Below, in pieces: positions 18,335-28,454 of a DNA stretch of 64,000 bases. Made by a program: the position numbers and the translations under genes. The stretch is taken from assembly GCF_000969835.1 (NCBI RefSeq), contig NZ_KQ033913.1, positions 436,859 through 500,858 on the forward strand, in the 5' to 3' direction. The notes under the pieces were generated by a model. The model was given only the letters and a program-made list of their open reading frames with translations, searched no databases and had not been told where the DNA came from. Positions within the stretch are counted from its first letter, which is position 1, and each line of letters begins with the position of its first letter. Source of the DNA: Parabacteroides goldsteinii DSM 19448 = WAL 12034. GTDB taxonomy: Bacteria > Bacteroidota > Bacteroidia > Bacteroidales > Tannerellaceae.

Positions 18335-19588
18335 TCAAGAACACAATTGACCTTGAACTTTCTCCGACCCGATGTATTTCAATAATATCATCAAACACAC
18401 CATTACCATTACAGACATTCCATTTTGTATAACATGTCCGGCAAAAGCAGAATGGAAAAAAAGCATTATCCAGGCAATTTTTAATATATAAGATAATGTT
18501 GCATGCTTACTTATACACAAACCATAGATAAATAGCCTACCATATACAAGTAATCCAACAATCCCAAACATATAGAAGACATCCCATAGATCCGCCTCCA
18601 GTATTGGAGAGTATTCAGAAGCCATACTAAACGGGTTCCGGTAAGAAAGAAAATATCCTCCACCGACAACAAGCCTATACCACAATCCATTCTCTATTGT
18701 AAAGTTTTTCGTCGCCCGATCAAATAATTCCTGCCGTCCTCCTATGACTAAACCTTGAAATGATATATCTGCATCCTGTAAACGGTAAACGATCATTTCT
18801 GTTGATGAACGAACCACCTTAGAGACAGGCTCTATAAATATCCCAATTAAAATAAAACCAACTCCTAAACTCATGAGCTTATATTTCCAAGGCATATTGA
18901 TAAACCATAATGTCACTCCCACAAGCAAAATACCAATTGCAGCACGAGTCATTAATCCCAGTAATACATAAGCCATCAATAAATAAAAGAATAAATATAT
19001 TTTTTGAGGTGATTTATAATACTTATAAATTACCAATAAAGAACATACCCCTACATATATACCAAGCCCGTTAGCAGAAGCAAAAATTCCCCGGGAACCT
19101 AAATTTACTCCACTATATGAAGGATAGCTTATTCCTAACAAATCGGCAAACAAAACCAATCCACAATAGATAACTCCAGAATAAATTGTATAATCCAGCA
19201 ATCTATTAAATTCTAACCATCCTTTCTGGATATATTTATCTATTACGAAATACATCAGTATCCCAAAGGCTAACTTATAAGAATAAGTTATTCCTATTGT
19301 CAACCCCATCAAGTCTGTGTGGAAAATAAAATTAAATAACTCCAGAACAACAAGATAAAAGACAAACAACAAAATAAAAATCAAATGACGGGAATTATGA
19401 ATTTGCACCAACATAAGACCTGACAATAGCAACCGAAACATTTGAGAAGGAGATCCGATACCTCCGACTTCGCTACTGTCAGACATAACAATATATCCTG
19501 TTATTGCATCGACAAAAGGGTTAATAAAAAAAATCAACCATACTGTCAATAGCCATAACGCCCATCGACGCACAATAGTAATTTTCAA
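18335..19588 (-). CDS. wzy: Wzy-type polysaccharide polymerase
   Basis: 417 aa with about ten to twelve hydrophobic segments and one large extracytoplasmic loop at about residues 260-320, the topology of Wzy. No family signature is strong, as is normal for Wzy proteins. Its context (single multi-span protein without flippase features, among glycosyltransferases) supports the call; an O-antigen ligase is the main alternative. Very AT-rich codon use compared with the housekeeping genes. The 208-base gap after it (18127-18334) holds nothing obvious. Confidence 0.75.
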   Translation of the reverse strand: MKITIVRRWALWLLTVWLIFFINPFVDAITGYIVMSDSSEVGGIGSPSQMFRLLLSGLMLVQIHNSRHLIFILLFVFYLVVLELFNFIFHTDLMGLTIGITYSYKLAFGILMYFVIDKYIQKGWLEFNRLLDYTIYSGVIYCGLVLFADLLGISYPSYSGVNLGSRGIFASANGLGIYVGVCSLLVIYKYYKSPQKIYLFFYLLMAYVLLGLMTRAAIGILLVGVTLWFINMPWKYKLMSLGVGFILIGIFIEPVSKVVRSSTEMIVYRLQDADISFQGLVIGGRQELFDRATKNFTIENGLWYRLVVGGGYFLSYRNPFSMASEYSPILEADLWDVFYMFGIVGLLVYGRLFIYGLCISKHATLSYILKIAWIMLFFHSAFAGHVIQNGMSVMVMVCLMILLKYIGSEKVQGQLCS

Positions 19589-19591
19589 CTT

Positions 19592-20713
19592 TTAATATTT
19601 TAGTTTTTCAACTATTCTATTTGCGGCATTTCCATCACCATAAGGGTTAGCTATACGACTCATGGTTTCATATCGTAAAGTATTATTCAATAGATCAAGA
19701 GCTTCACTCACAATTTTATCCCGATTCGTTCCAACCAATACCACAGTACCAGCCTCGACAGCTTCAGGACGTTCAGTTGTATCGCGCATAACAAGAACCG
19801 GTTTTCCAAGCGAAGGAGCCTCTTCCTGTACCCCTCCACTATCGGTTATTACAAGTTTCGTTTTATCCATCGCCCATACAAAACTCGGATAACTCAGTGG
19901 TAAGATTAAATGAATATTGGGAACATCCATTAAAATACTATTGACTACATCTTTTACATTCGGATTAAGATGTACCGGATAAACGATCTGTGTAGCAGGA
20001 CGTTTTTCAACTATATCTTTCAGTGCATTACATATATTGATAAATCCTTGCCCAAAATTTTCCCGGCGGTGTCCTGTAACTAAAACAAAATCTTTCTGGG
20101 GATCGAGAATTTTTTTCAAATTATCAATTTCAGAATTGGTATAGTTCAATGAATTGACTTTATCAACACTCTGATGTAAAGCATCTATTACCGTATTTCC
20201 AGTAACCACAATGTTATTTTCATCTATAGCCTCTCTAAGCAAGTTACATTTAGATTGTAAAGTTGGAGCAAAATGTATATCTGCCAACCTTCCTGTCAAT
20301 TGGCGATTCATTTCTTCAGGGAAAGGAGACCATTTATCAAACGTTCTTAACCCCGCCTCAACATGTCCAACCTTGCAACCACTAAAATAAGCGGCCAATG
20401 CCCCCGCAGTCGAAGTAGCTGTATCACCATGAACAAGCACCCAATCAGGTCGCCAAGTATCCAAAATAGGCTTCATATGAAGTAAAATATCAGCCCAAAT
20501 ACCATTTAATGTCTGATTAGGCTTCATCAAATTTAAATCATAATCAGGATGTATATCAAAAAATTCCAACACTTGATCTAACATTTCCCGATGCTGAGCT
20601 GTAACGCAAACCCTACAGTCAAATAAGTCAGTATCTGCTTTAAAAGCTTTAACTAACGGAGCCATTTTTATTGCTTCCGGACGTGTACCAAAAACAAGTA
20701 ATATTTTTTTCAT
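19592..20713 (-). CDS. wecB: Non-hydrolysing UDP-GlcNAc 2-epimerase
   Basis: 373 aa, full length. The family motifs GTRPEAIKMAPLV, GHVEAGLRT, TGHRRENFG and TDSGGVQEEAP are all present. It interconverts UDP-GlcNAc and UDP-ManNAc. No UDP-ManNAc dehydrogenase gene is in the operon, so ManNAc itself is the predicted sugar. Its ATG overlaps the stop codon of the interrupted glycosyltransferase remnant (ATGA). Confidence 0.95.
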   Translation of the reverse strand: MKKILLVFGTRPEAIKMAPLVKAFKADTDLFDCRVCVTAQHREMLDQVLEFFDIHPDYDLNLMKPNQTLNGIWADILLHMKPILDTWRPDWVLVHGDTATSTAGALAAYFSGCKVGHVEAGLRTFDKWSPFPEEMNRQLTGRLADIHFAPTLQSKCNLLREAIDENNIVVTGNTVIDALHQSVDKVNSLNYTNSEIDNLKKILDPQKDFVLVTGHRRENFGQGFINICNALKDIVEKRPATQIVYPVHLNPNVKDVVNSILMDVPNIHLILPLSYPSFVWAMDKTKLVITDSGGVQEEAPSLGKPVLVMRDTTERPEAVEAGTVVLVGTNRDKIVSEALDLLNNTLRYETMSRIANPYGDGNAANRIVEKLKY

Positions 20714-20873
20714 CGTTTGCGAATTATATTATAACATTTCCAGACAATACGGTATAGTTTCACATGGAACGTGATATCTATAGCTTTCTCTATTTCAACT
20801 GCTTTTTTAGAAAAAATCATAACAATGTTTCCATATTCTTTTTGCCAGCGCTCCATTATAGGTTCTATACTAT
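20710..20873 (-). pseudogene. C-terminal remnant of the IS-interrupted glycosyltransferase
   Basis: The minus strand is open from the IS boundary to a TGA at 20712-20710. It encodes the last 52 residues of the glycosyltransferase whose N-terminal part lies at 22313-23419. Removing the IS and one copy of the 7-bp target duplication joins the two in frame (NAYYSIEPIMERW), giving a 410-aa protein. The remnant has no start of its own. Confidence 0.85.
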
Positions 20874-22343
20874 CAATACTTCGGTAAATTTTTACCGAAA
20901 AATTAAAAGTTAAACAATAGAACCGGCAAAAGCTGGTTCGAAAACACTAAAGAGGTCATTGAAATGTTGTCAAAAACGAATGGTTAAGCATGAAGAAATG
21001 TGCTGAAAAAAGAGTGCTAACCTGCTGATAATAAAGGTGAAAAGTATTGCATAATTCATTGGTTTTTAGTAAATTAGAAATCTTGCACTCATCTGATTAT
21101 GACTAAAGAAACACTCCTTATGCAATACCAATTTGAGTGCCTCTCGGCTCTCAAATCAGTCGTGAATATACAAAAACCTTTTGAAAAAACGTTCATGGAT
21201 GCAATGAAATTATTCATGGCTATCCCTGATCGTATAAACTTCCTCCAATTGGGCAGGTATGGACGTTTTTCGGAACAGACATACCGTAGCCTTTTTGAGA
21301 ATGAAACTTTCGACTGGTTTGCGTTCAATGATTCTATCATCAGCAAGCATCTCACAGGTAAAAGAAAAGCCATCGCCATCGATCCTTCCTATATCCCCAA
21401 ATCAGGCAAGAAGACACCTTGGATAGGTTACTTCTGGTCTGGTTGTGCAGGAGATTATAAGCGAGGATTGGAAATCTTGGGCATCGGGGTCATTGACATC
21501 GACAACCATGATTGCATGACTTTAGGTTCCATTCAGACGCCGGATTGTAAGACCTTGGATAATATGGGCAAAAACCTCGTTGACTGGTACAGCAGCTATC
21601 TTATCAGCAAAAAAGACAAGATACAGAGCATATCCAGAACGGTGGTTGCAGACGCATTCTTTTCCAAGGAAACTTTCATAACGCCTATGTGTGAGAACGA
21701 TTTCCATGTCATCAGCCGCTTTAGGAATGATGTAATCCTGTACTATCCGACATTGGAAAAGAAAACAGGGAAACGTGGTCATCCCAAGTGGTTTGACGGC
21801 AGGATTGACTTTGCCAATCTGGATCTGACCCGGTGCAAGGAATACGAGGTGAACAAGGGAAAACTATACGGATTGAGGGTATATGCAAAAGCTCTCAAAA
21901 GGTATGTTTCCTTATCCGTCTGGTATCCGATGGACGGAAGGACAGACAAGTGGCAACTTTACTTCTCTACAGACGATTCGATGGATGGACGTGAGGTTCT
22001 GGATTATTACAGAACCAGGTTCCAGCTGGAATTTTGCTTTAGAGATGGCAAGCAGCATGCGGGAATCACCAACTGTCAGTCAACCGACTTCAGAAAGTTG
22101 GATTTTCACTTCAATGCGTCGCTTGCAGCTGTCAACTTGGCCAAAGCCGCATGTAAGAGGCTCGGAATAACCTATTCCATATCCTCCTGCAAGTCTTTCA
22201 TACACAATGCTTATATGCTTGAACGATTTATTTGCGTGTTCGGGATTAACCCAGACATGCAAGTTATTGACAAACTTTTCAAAGAACTCATTTTATTTAC
22301 TGCCAGAGCCGCTTAGGCGTGGCGAATTTTTAACGAACTATTG
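20874..22343 (+). mobile_element. IS4-family insertion sequence, complete, with 7-bp target duplication
   Basis: 1470 bp. Terminal inverted repeats of 23 bp start with CAATA at both ends (20874-20896 and complement 22321-22343; 16 or 17 matching positions, including CAATA, TTCG, TAAA and CC). The flanks carry the direct repeat ATACTAT (20867-20873 and 22344-22350). One intact transposase gene is inside. Insertion is within a glycosyltransferase gene of the capsule operon and in the opposite orientation to it. Confidence 0.92.
21099..22316 (+). CDS. IS4-family DDE transposase
   Basis: 405 aa. The DDE residues are readable: D95 (AIAIDPSY), D185 (VVADAFF) and E311, the last inside an exact Y-(2)-R-(3)-E-(6)-K signature (Y304, R307, E311, K318) that defines the IS4 family. 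The frame is intact, so the element may still be active. The stop lies 27 bases before the right IS end. Confidence 0.92.
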   Translation: MTKETLLMQYQFECLSALKSVVNIQKPFEKTFMDAMKLFMAIPDRINFLQLGRYGRFSEQTYRSLFENETFDWFAFNDSIISKHLTGKRKAIAIDPSYIPKSGKKTPWIGYFWSGCAGDYKRGLEILGIGVIDIDNHDCMTLGSIQTPDCKTLDNMGKNLVDWYSSYLISKKDKIQSISRTVVADAFFSKETFITPMCENDFHVISRFRNDVILYYPTLEKKTGKRGHPKWFDGRIDFANLDLTRCKEYEVNKGKLYGLRVYAKALKRYVSLSVWYPMDGRTDKWQLYFSTDDSMDGREVLDYYRTRFQLEFCFRDGKQHAGITNCQSTDFRKLDFHFNASLAAVNLAKAACKRLGITYSISSCKSFIHNAYMLERFICVFGINPDMQVIDKLFKELILFTARAA

Positions 22344-23419
22344 ATACTATAATAAGCATTATAAATTCTATGGGCATTACGACCAGCCTCAATTGCCCTC
22401 GACGGACATTTCACCAATAATTCTTCAATAATGTCGCAATATTTACTTCGGGGATTATTTTGTTTTTCTGTTGTCGCTAAAACTTCTACATCGCTCTCAC
22501 GTTCTCCCCATACCCCCCATGCATAAGGCATAGACTTTATGGTATATCCCGGTATCAATGCAGGCTTTCCACAGGATGCAGCCAAAAGCAATGAAGTACC
22601 TGTCCCTACATATAGGCTCGCTCCACGATACTCCTGCCATAACTTTTCCCCTACTAAAGTTCCTAACATCGTAATAACTTCAGCACCTACATTCTCATTC
22701 ACCCTTTGAACCAGTTTTTTTACAGTATCAAGTAATTTCCCTTCTCCCACAAGATGGAGTTTACAAGTTATAGGTAAACGTCGAGTTTGTAATAATACCC
22801 CAAATTCCTGTATAAGATATTTAACATACATTTTATCAGCCTCCATCCGACATACAGACAAAATATACATTTCTTTCTGTTCTTTCCCTTCCATTTGTTC
22901 CATGAGCGGAACCCCCTCTACGGGAATCGGTATTATATTAGCCTTTATCTTTCTTTTCAACTGAGATTCAATAAAAACGACCATTTGTTTCGTGAGAGTA
23001 TATAATACTCCTGTCATTGCAAGTCGTTTTGTCAATATCTTAAGAAAAGGGTTATACAAATAAGTCCGCTCATTGAGGATATTAATTAAAAATGGAATTT
23101 TATGATATTTATAAGCCTGAGCGACATGAATTGCAGGAGAAGTATTATGCGCTTCAATAACCTCGATCTTCCGAGCGATCAATATATTTGCCAGTTTTTT
23201 TAAATAATCCTCATATTCATTACAACTAAAAGCACCGGGAGAAATTTCTGTAATAAATTCAACATGTTCAACCTGTGATGGTAAATTACTCACATTACAT
23301 CCCCCAGCAGATACGACAGTTACCTGATGACCATGAGCAATCAGCCAACGACTTTTAATAATAATATAAGTTTCAGCTCCACCGACGATCATCTGTGGAG
23401 TCACAATAGCAATATGCAT
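22313..23419 (-). pseudogene. Glycosyltransferase truncated by the IS element
   Basis: GT4-like enzyme beginning MHIAIVTPQMIVGGAETYI. Residues 1-358 are native; residue 359 onward (tail NSSLKIRHA) is read from the IS right end and stops at 22313. The last 52 native residues are separated at 20710-20873. The lost part includes the C-terminal helix that usually packs back on the N-terminal Rossmann domain in GT-B enzymes, so activity is doubtful but not excluded. Intact length would be 410 aa. Confidence 0.85.
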
Positions 23420-24360
23420 TAATAACTACGTCTAATCAATTTTTTAATTATGTTTTTTGCCCATATAGGCAACAAGACTTTGAAGGGATTATGATGAATA
23501 TTCCCCTGAGGAAATCGTCCATAATTGAAGTAATGTTTGACAAAATTACAATAAGTTCTAAACGAAGGTTGAGCATTATAAAGCATCCATGAATCATCAA
23601 ATTCAAAATACCGTTTTACTTTAGGGGTAATTCGGTCTGGAAATTGCCTCATAATTTCAGCAACGACAAGACGCTTACTTTCCAAATGTTTTTGATATTT
23701 TGTACCGACAGAAACACCAATATTAGCCCGGTAAATATATCCGATCTCATCCATAAAATAACTATTATCGCTATTTACGGCCTTTTTTAAATGCCATAGT
23801 AAATCCGCCTGATATCCCAAATCTGTACGAATACCTTCCTGCATCCTACGCATAAGCCCTGCACTCATTCCTGTATCCCAACTCCACATACCTTGTTCCA
23901 CTCCGGCCTCAAACATATCTTCTTTAAAATTGATTCTATTATTTTTAAAAATCATTTCTCCATCAGGTTTAAGAACAAGGCTATTCGTATAAATTACAAA
24001 TGAATCATTACAATTCAAATGATGTTTTTCTATAAAATAATTATATTTTTCAAGAATACCCTGAGGTAAAAGATCATCCCCAGCCACAATATTTACAAAA
24101 TCTCCAGAAACACATTTTATCAATTCATTAAAATTCCCGAAAACACCAAGATTCTGAGGATGTCTAATAGCTTTTATTATAGTCGGAAATTTAGAGGCAT
24201 AGTGTTGAATGATATCCCATGTATTGTCAGGAGAACAATCATCAGCAATCACAACCTCGTAAGGAGCAACGGATTGTGAAAAAATAGAATCCAAACATGC
24301 TTCGATGGTAGAAGCTTGACGGTAAGTAATTAGTAATATAGTATGCCGGGGATTCATCAT
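23419..24360 (-). CDS. Family 2 glycosyltransferase
   Basis: 313 aa. GT-A fold with LLITYRQASTIEACLDSIF, VIADDCSPDNTW and the DxD-type VAGDD motif near residue 98. No membrane segment. It adds one residue of the capsule repeat; the donor is not predictable. The ends overlap both neighbours by 1 and 4 bases, indicating tight coupling. Confidence 0.9.
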   Translation of the reverse strand: MMNPRHTILLITYRQASTIEACLDSIFSQSVAPYEVVIADDCSPDNTWDIIQHYASKFPTIIKAIRHPQNLGVFGNFNELIKCVSGDFVNIVAGDDLLPQGILEKYNYFIEKHHLNCNDSFVIYTNSLVLKPDGEMIFKNNRINFKEDMFEAGVEQGMWSWDTGMSAGLMRRMQEGIRTDLGYQADLLWHLKKAVNSDNSYFMDEIGYIYRANIGVSVGTKYQKHLESKRLVVAEIMRQFPDRITPKVKRYFEFDDSWMLYNAQPSFRTYCNFVKHYFNYGRFPQGNIHHNPFKVLLPIWAKNIIKKLIRRSY

Positions 24361-25667
24361 GAAAATTTATAATAACGTCTAAACAACGTTTTGCGCAATA
24401 TAAAAACAATAGTTACGAAGTAAAGTGTTTGTGTTAATAACTCCCCCTGTATTATTCCAACTACATCGTTTTGAATTCTCAATAAAATATAACCTACAGA
24501 TAAATACAATGCAGAAAAAACAAGGGTTGTGACAGTATATATAAATACTTTAGCTTTAGCTATAAGTAAATAAGCAACAACAAAACTGACAGCCTTTACC
24601 ATATCGAGAAGCAATTGCCACCCAAACAACCTTTCCATCGATACAAAATCAGGAGTATATAAAATCCAGATAATAATATGACGCAAGAAATAGACTAAAA
24701 TAAAACCAACCAAAAGAAGAGGAACAAGAAATTTATAAGCTTTTATAATTTCTTCTCTGATTTCTTCCTTTGTTTGTAATTCCGACAATCGGGGGATGTA
24801 ATACACCGTTAGAGACATGCTTATAACCATCATATACATCATTGAAATTCGGTTCATCCCTTCCCATATCCCAGCTTGAGATTCTGATATATCTGCAATA
24901 ACATAACCTCTAAGTAACATCTGAGAAATAGGTGCCGAAACAATAAATACAATAGAAGCCAACGAAAACTTTAAAAACTGCCAAAATATTTTTTTGTTTA
25001 ATTTATCTGTAAAACGGCTAATTTTAAACCATAATTCTTTACGCAATAAAACAAAGGTAACCCCCAATACAATACTTTGATACGTAACAGTTGCAATCAT
25101 CGCCCCACTAAGCCCCATCGTTAAAACAAAAATCACAGAAAAAATCACCCCTAATATGCTTCCTGCAATATTTAGAATGGTATATAAACGAAAACATTTA
25201 AAACCATTTACTGCAGAAATCAACATATTATTTATTGCATAAAAGATTACAGTCAAGCCAAAAACAACAAATACAAAACCATATTCTTCAGAAAACAGGA
25301 TCCACCGACTTATACGTTCGTTAAACAACACCATAATAACTGCTGTTACAACAGAACAAACAGCGATGATACGAAATGCCGTAGATAATAATGCTGTAAT
25401 CTTCGAATCGGATTCTTTATATTCTGCTATATATTTAGTAATAGCATTATTAATACCGCCTGAAGCAAGATTCAATATTATGGTTACAAAATTGGTAAGC
25501 TGACCTAACAAAGCCACTCCGGAAGGACCAACAATAATAGCTACAACTTTGGTTGTAATCAAAGCCGTTACCATTTTTACTGAAGTCGATAACGCTGTGA
25601 GTGAAAATACTTTTATCAAATCATTTTTTAAAGCTGAAAAAAATATTTTTTTTATCTTTTCTCTCAT
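24357..25667 (-). CDS. wzx: Wzx-type O-unit flippase
   Basis: 436 aa with about twelve hydrophobic segments spread over the whole chain. The N-terminal VSMVTALITTKVVAIIVGPSG-like start and the overall layout match the polysaccharide biosynthesis (MATE/MVF-like) flippase family. It moves the undecaprenyl-linked repeat across the inner membrane for Wzy polymerisation. It starts 3 bases after the stop of the upstream GT2 gene. Confidence 0.9.
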   Translation of the reverse strand: MREKIKKIFFSALKNDLIKVFSLTALSTSVKMVTALITTKVVAIIVGPSGVALLGQLTNFVTIILNLASGGINNAITKYIAEYKESDSKITALLSTAFRIIAVCSVVTAVIMVLFNERISRWILFSEEYGFVFVVFGLTVIFYAINNMLISAVNGFKCFRLYTILNIAGSILGVIFSVIFVLTMGLSGAMIATVTYQSIVLGVTFVLLRKELWFKISRFTDKLNKKIFWQFLKFSLASIVFIVSAPISQMLLRGYVIADISESQAGIWEGMNRISMMYMMVISMSLTVYYIPRLSELQTKEEIREEIIKAYKFLVPLLLVGFILVYFLRHIIIWILYTPDFVSMERLFGWQLLLDMVKAVSFVVAYLLIAKAKVFIYTVTTLVFSALYLSVGYILLRIQNDVVGIIQGELLTQTLYFVTIVFILRKTLFRRYYKFS

Positions 25668-25670
25668 AGC

Positions 25671-26660
25671 TTATTTACTGATAAAAGCACGTACTCTCAT
25701 TGAGAACTTCAATAATTTAAAACCATGAGTAAACAGCAGACGCCTGAATTTATCATTTTTATACAATTCTTTTTTATCCCGGATGTTCCGATAGGCGTTT
25801 TTCACTTTCAAGGCAGCTTCGCGACGTTCATATCCAGAAAGGCTATCTCCATAGATAAATAAAAGCTTTTGCCTGATTGCAACATCATTAAGAGCTAATT
25901 CTCTCAATTTTATGATTGCCTCCATAGGAACCTTTTGTTCAAGGGCTAATTCCTCTAATTTTTGATTTGTATAAAAAACATCAAATAGTTTAAATGACAT
26001 TTTTTTAGTAATCGCATTGGGATTATTTATTCTATAATAAAAAATTGCATCGCTAAATACAATCTTAGAACAATTAAGTAATAATTTACGTGTAGTATAT
26101 TCGTCACTATTATAATTAAATGTTTCGATCCCTACACGCTTAACTATTTCCGTACGATATAAACCAAATCCATGAATTCTCCAATCAAGACTTAAAACAA
26201 ACGCATCATGTGGGGTCACATGTTCAAAATCGGGGACTGTTTCCCGCCAAAAAGTCCTTATTGAAATATCATCTTTATTGCCAGAATAACATACTAAATT
26301 AGGGATCACCACATCTGCTTTCATTTTATCTGCAAGCTCAATCCCCTTTTTTAACAAATCTACATCATAAAGATCGTCTTGCGAGGAATACATATAATAT
26401 TGACCTCTCGCACGTTCTAATCCGTAAGCTACAGAAAAAGAAGCTAATCCTTGATTCGGTTTTGTATAAACTTTAATACGTAAATCAAGTTGGGCATACC
26501 GTTCAAGAATTTGAAGGGAACGATCTGTCGATGAATCATTCACACACACAACCTCATAATCCTGAAAACTTTGAGCTAACAAGGAATCGAGAGTCTCTTC
26601 AAGATAGGATTCTCCGTTATAGACTGGCATAACCACAGAAATCCTCGGCATACGGGTCAA
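25671..26660 (-). CDS. Family 2 glycosyltransferase
   Basis: 329 aa. GT-A motifs [31 protein letters not shown] and SSQDD (residues about 90-97) are clear. The C-terminal half is helical and basic. It probably adds an early sugar of the capsule repeat because it directly follows the sugar-modifying genes. It overlaps the aminotransferase gene by 4 bases. Confidence 0.9.
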   Translation of the reverse strand: MTRMPRISVVMPVYNGESYLEETLDSLLAQSFQDYEVVCVNDSSTDRSLQILERYAQLDLRIKVYTKPNQGLASFSVAYGLERARGQYYMYSSQDDLYDVDLLKKGIELADKMKADVVIPNLVCYSGNKDDISIRTFWRETVPDFEHVTPHDAFVLSLDWRIHGFGLYRTEIVKRVGIETFNYNSDEYTTRKLLLNCSKIVFSDAIFYYRINNPNAITKKMSFKLFDVFYTNQKLEELALEQKVPMEAIIKLRELALNDVAIRQKLLFIYGDSLSGYERREAALKVKNAYRNIRDKKELYKNDKFRRLLFTHGFKLLKFSMRVRAFISK

Positions 26661-27760
26661 AATTTATTAATAATCTCCACGACGGCTTTAACCTCATCCT
26701 CTGTCAGTACTGCACTCATTGGCAGCGATAATACTTCCCTATGTATTTTTTCAGTAATAGGATAAGATCGATTATTCCAATCTTTATAACAAATCTGTTT
26801 ATGTGGAGGCAATGGATAATGGATTAATGTTTGAATTCCATTCTCTGCAAGATAACTCTGTAGCGCATCACGATCTGCCGTACGCACAGCAAAAATATGA
26901 TACACATTTTCCATGGGATCGACTGGTTGTTCGGGTAAAATAATCTTAGAATTCTTTATGTGACTACAATAATAATTTGCAATCTCCCGACGACAAGCAT
27001 TCTCTTGTAAAACATGTTTTATTTTAACATTAAGAAATGCAGCCTGAATTTCATCCATTCGACTATTTAAACCCATATATGTATTGACATATTTCTTTTC
27101 AGATCCATAATTTGCAACAGCACGAACAATTCTGGCAACTTCCGGATCTTTCGTAGTCACCGCACCACTATCTCCTAATGCTCCCAAATTTTTACCAGGA
27201 TAAAAACTAAAACCTGCAGCATCCCCGAGGTGTCCTGTCCTCACTCCTTCATATTCTGCCCCTATAGCCTGTGCATTATCCTCAATTACTTTCAAATTAT
27301 ATTTTTGAGCTATCGATTCCAGCTTTTTACTCCAAACCACCCGCCCATATAAATGCACAACCATTATCGCCCGCGTACGGGAGGTTATGGCACTTTCTAT
27401 TTTATTGATATCGATATTATAGGTTTCAATTAAAGGCTCTACTAAAACAGGTTTCAATTTATTATCTGTGATCGCCAAAATAGTCGCAATATATGTATTC
27501 GCAGGAACAATAACTTCATCCCCTTCTTTCATTACACCCTTTTCTATATAGGCACGTAAAACCAACCTTAAAGCATCAAGCCCGTTGGCAACTGCAACAG
27601 CATACGGAGAACCCGTTAAATGACAGATATTTTTTTCAAATTCTTCATTCTGTTTTCCCTGTAAATACCAACCGGAATCTATCACGTCAGCAGCAGCAGA
27701 CTTTAATTCTTCCGCATATTGAGCATTTATCTTTTGTAGGTCTAAAAATTTTATCATCAT
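26657..27760 (-). CDS. DegT/DnrJ/EryC1 PLP aminotransferase (FdtB/QdtB-like)
   Basis: 367 aa. The PLP-binding Lys is K190 in [17 protein letters not shown], and the EDNAQAIGA and ANGLDALRL motifs are present. With dTDP-4-keto-6-deoxyglucose from RfbB and a 3,4-ketoisomerase in the same operon, the expected product is dTDP-3-amino-3,6-dideoxy-galactose or -glucose. FdtB and QdtB of this subfamily do this reaction; which sugar epimer is made cannot be decided here. It overlaps the crotonase gene by 4 bases. Confidence 0.9.
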   Translation of the reverse strand: MMIKFLDLQKINAQYAEELKSAAADVIDSGWYLQGKQNEEFEKNICHLTGSPYAVAVANGLDALRLVLRAYIEKGVMKEGDEVIVPANTYIATILAITDNKLKPVLVEPLIETYNIDINKIESAITSRTRAIMVVHLYGRVVWSKKLESIAQKYNLKVIEDNAQAIGAEYEGVRTGHLGDAAGFSFYPGKNLGALGDSGAVTTKDPEVARIVRAVANYGSEKKYVNTYMGLNSRMDEIQAAFLNVKIKHVLQENACRREIANYYCSHIKNSKIILPEQPVDPMENVYHIFAVRTADRDALQSYLAENGIQTLIHYPLPPHKQICYKDWNNRSYPITEKIHREVLSLPMSAVLTEDEVKAVVEIINKF

Positions 27761-28452
27761 TTCATCAAATCATTAAATACCTTATAACATTTATCATTTA
27801 ACGAAGCCTGCATTTGTTGAAGCGTATGTTCACGCAGCTTCAATTTTGTTATTCCAAAAGCTACCGGGGCATATTCACAGAGTTTCAAACAAGCCTTCCG
27901 GGCTTCCGTTTCAAGAACGCTTCCCTCTATAATGTCATCTACAATATCCATTTCTTTTGCCTGTTGTATCGTTATATAGTCTCCACTATATAACAGTTTC
28001 TGCAATAGCCTCGGCCTCCTTAAATTATAATTTAAAAGACTTATCATTAATTTATCAACAGTAAGACCGAGCTTCAGTTCCGGAAGACCTATTTTTGTCA
28101 TTTTACTATCTGATGCAACAACGTAATCCGCACAGCATTGCAGTAATAGCCCACCTCCTATCGAATGACCGTCAATGGCAACCACAACCGGTTTCGGAAA
28201 AGAGAATAGTTCGATTAAAAAGCCATCGAAATTAGAAAAATGCAAATCTGTATTTCCAGTACCACCCACATTAAAACCTGTACAAAAACAATGCCTTTCT
28301 CCGGAAATGACCAATCCTGAAATGTCTTTATTCTGAGCACTTTCACGCAAAATTTCACGTAAAACTTCAACGTCGGAAGAAGTGAGCAAATTACCCTTTC
28401 CAGATGATAATTTTATATACTTAATATGATCTATAAGGTTAGAATGTATCAT
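27757..28452 (-). CDS. Enoyl-CoA hydratase/isomerase (crotonase) family protein
   Basis: 231 aa, a little short for the family. The oxyanion-hole segments FCTGFNVGG (about 56-64) and [17 protein letters not shown] (about 95-111) are readable, and the PEL Glu at about residue 125 corresponds to the second catalytic Glu of hydratases. The first catalytic Glu, expected just after GGG, is replaced by Leu/Gln. So it may be an isomerase, hydrolase or binding protein rather than a true hydratase. It belongs to the three-gene acyl module with the SDR and KAS III. Confidence 0.85.
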   Translation of the reverse strand: MIHSNLIDHIKYIKLSSGKGNLLTSSDVEVLREILRESAQNKDISGLVISGERHCFCTGFNVGGTGNTDLHFSNFDGFLIELFSFPKPVVVAIDGHSIGGGLLLQCCADYVVASDSKMTKIGLPELKLGLTVDKLMISLLNYNLRRPRLLQKLLYSGDYITIQQAKEMDIVDDIIEGSVLETEARKACLKLCEYAPVAFGITKLKLREHTLQQMQASLNDKCYKVFNDLMK

Positions 28453-28454
28453 TC

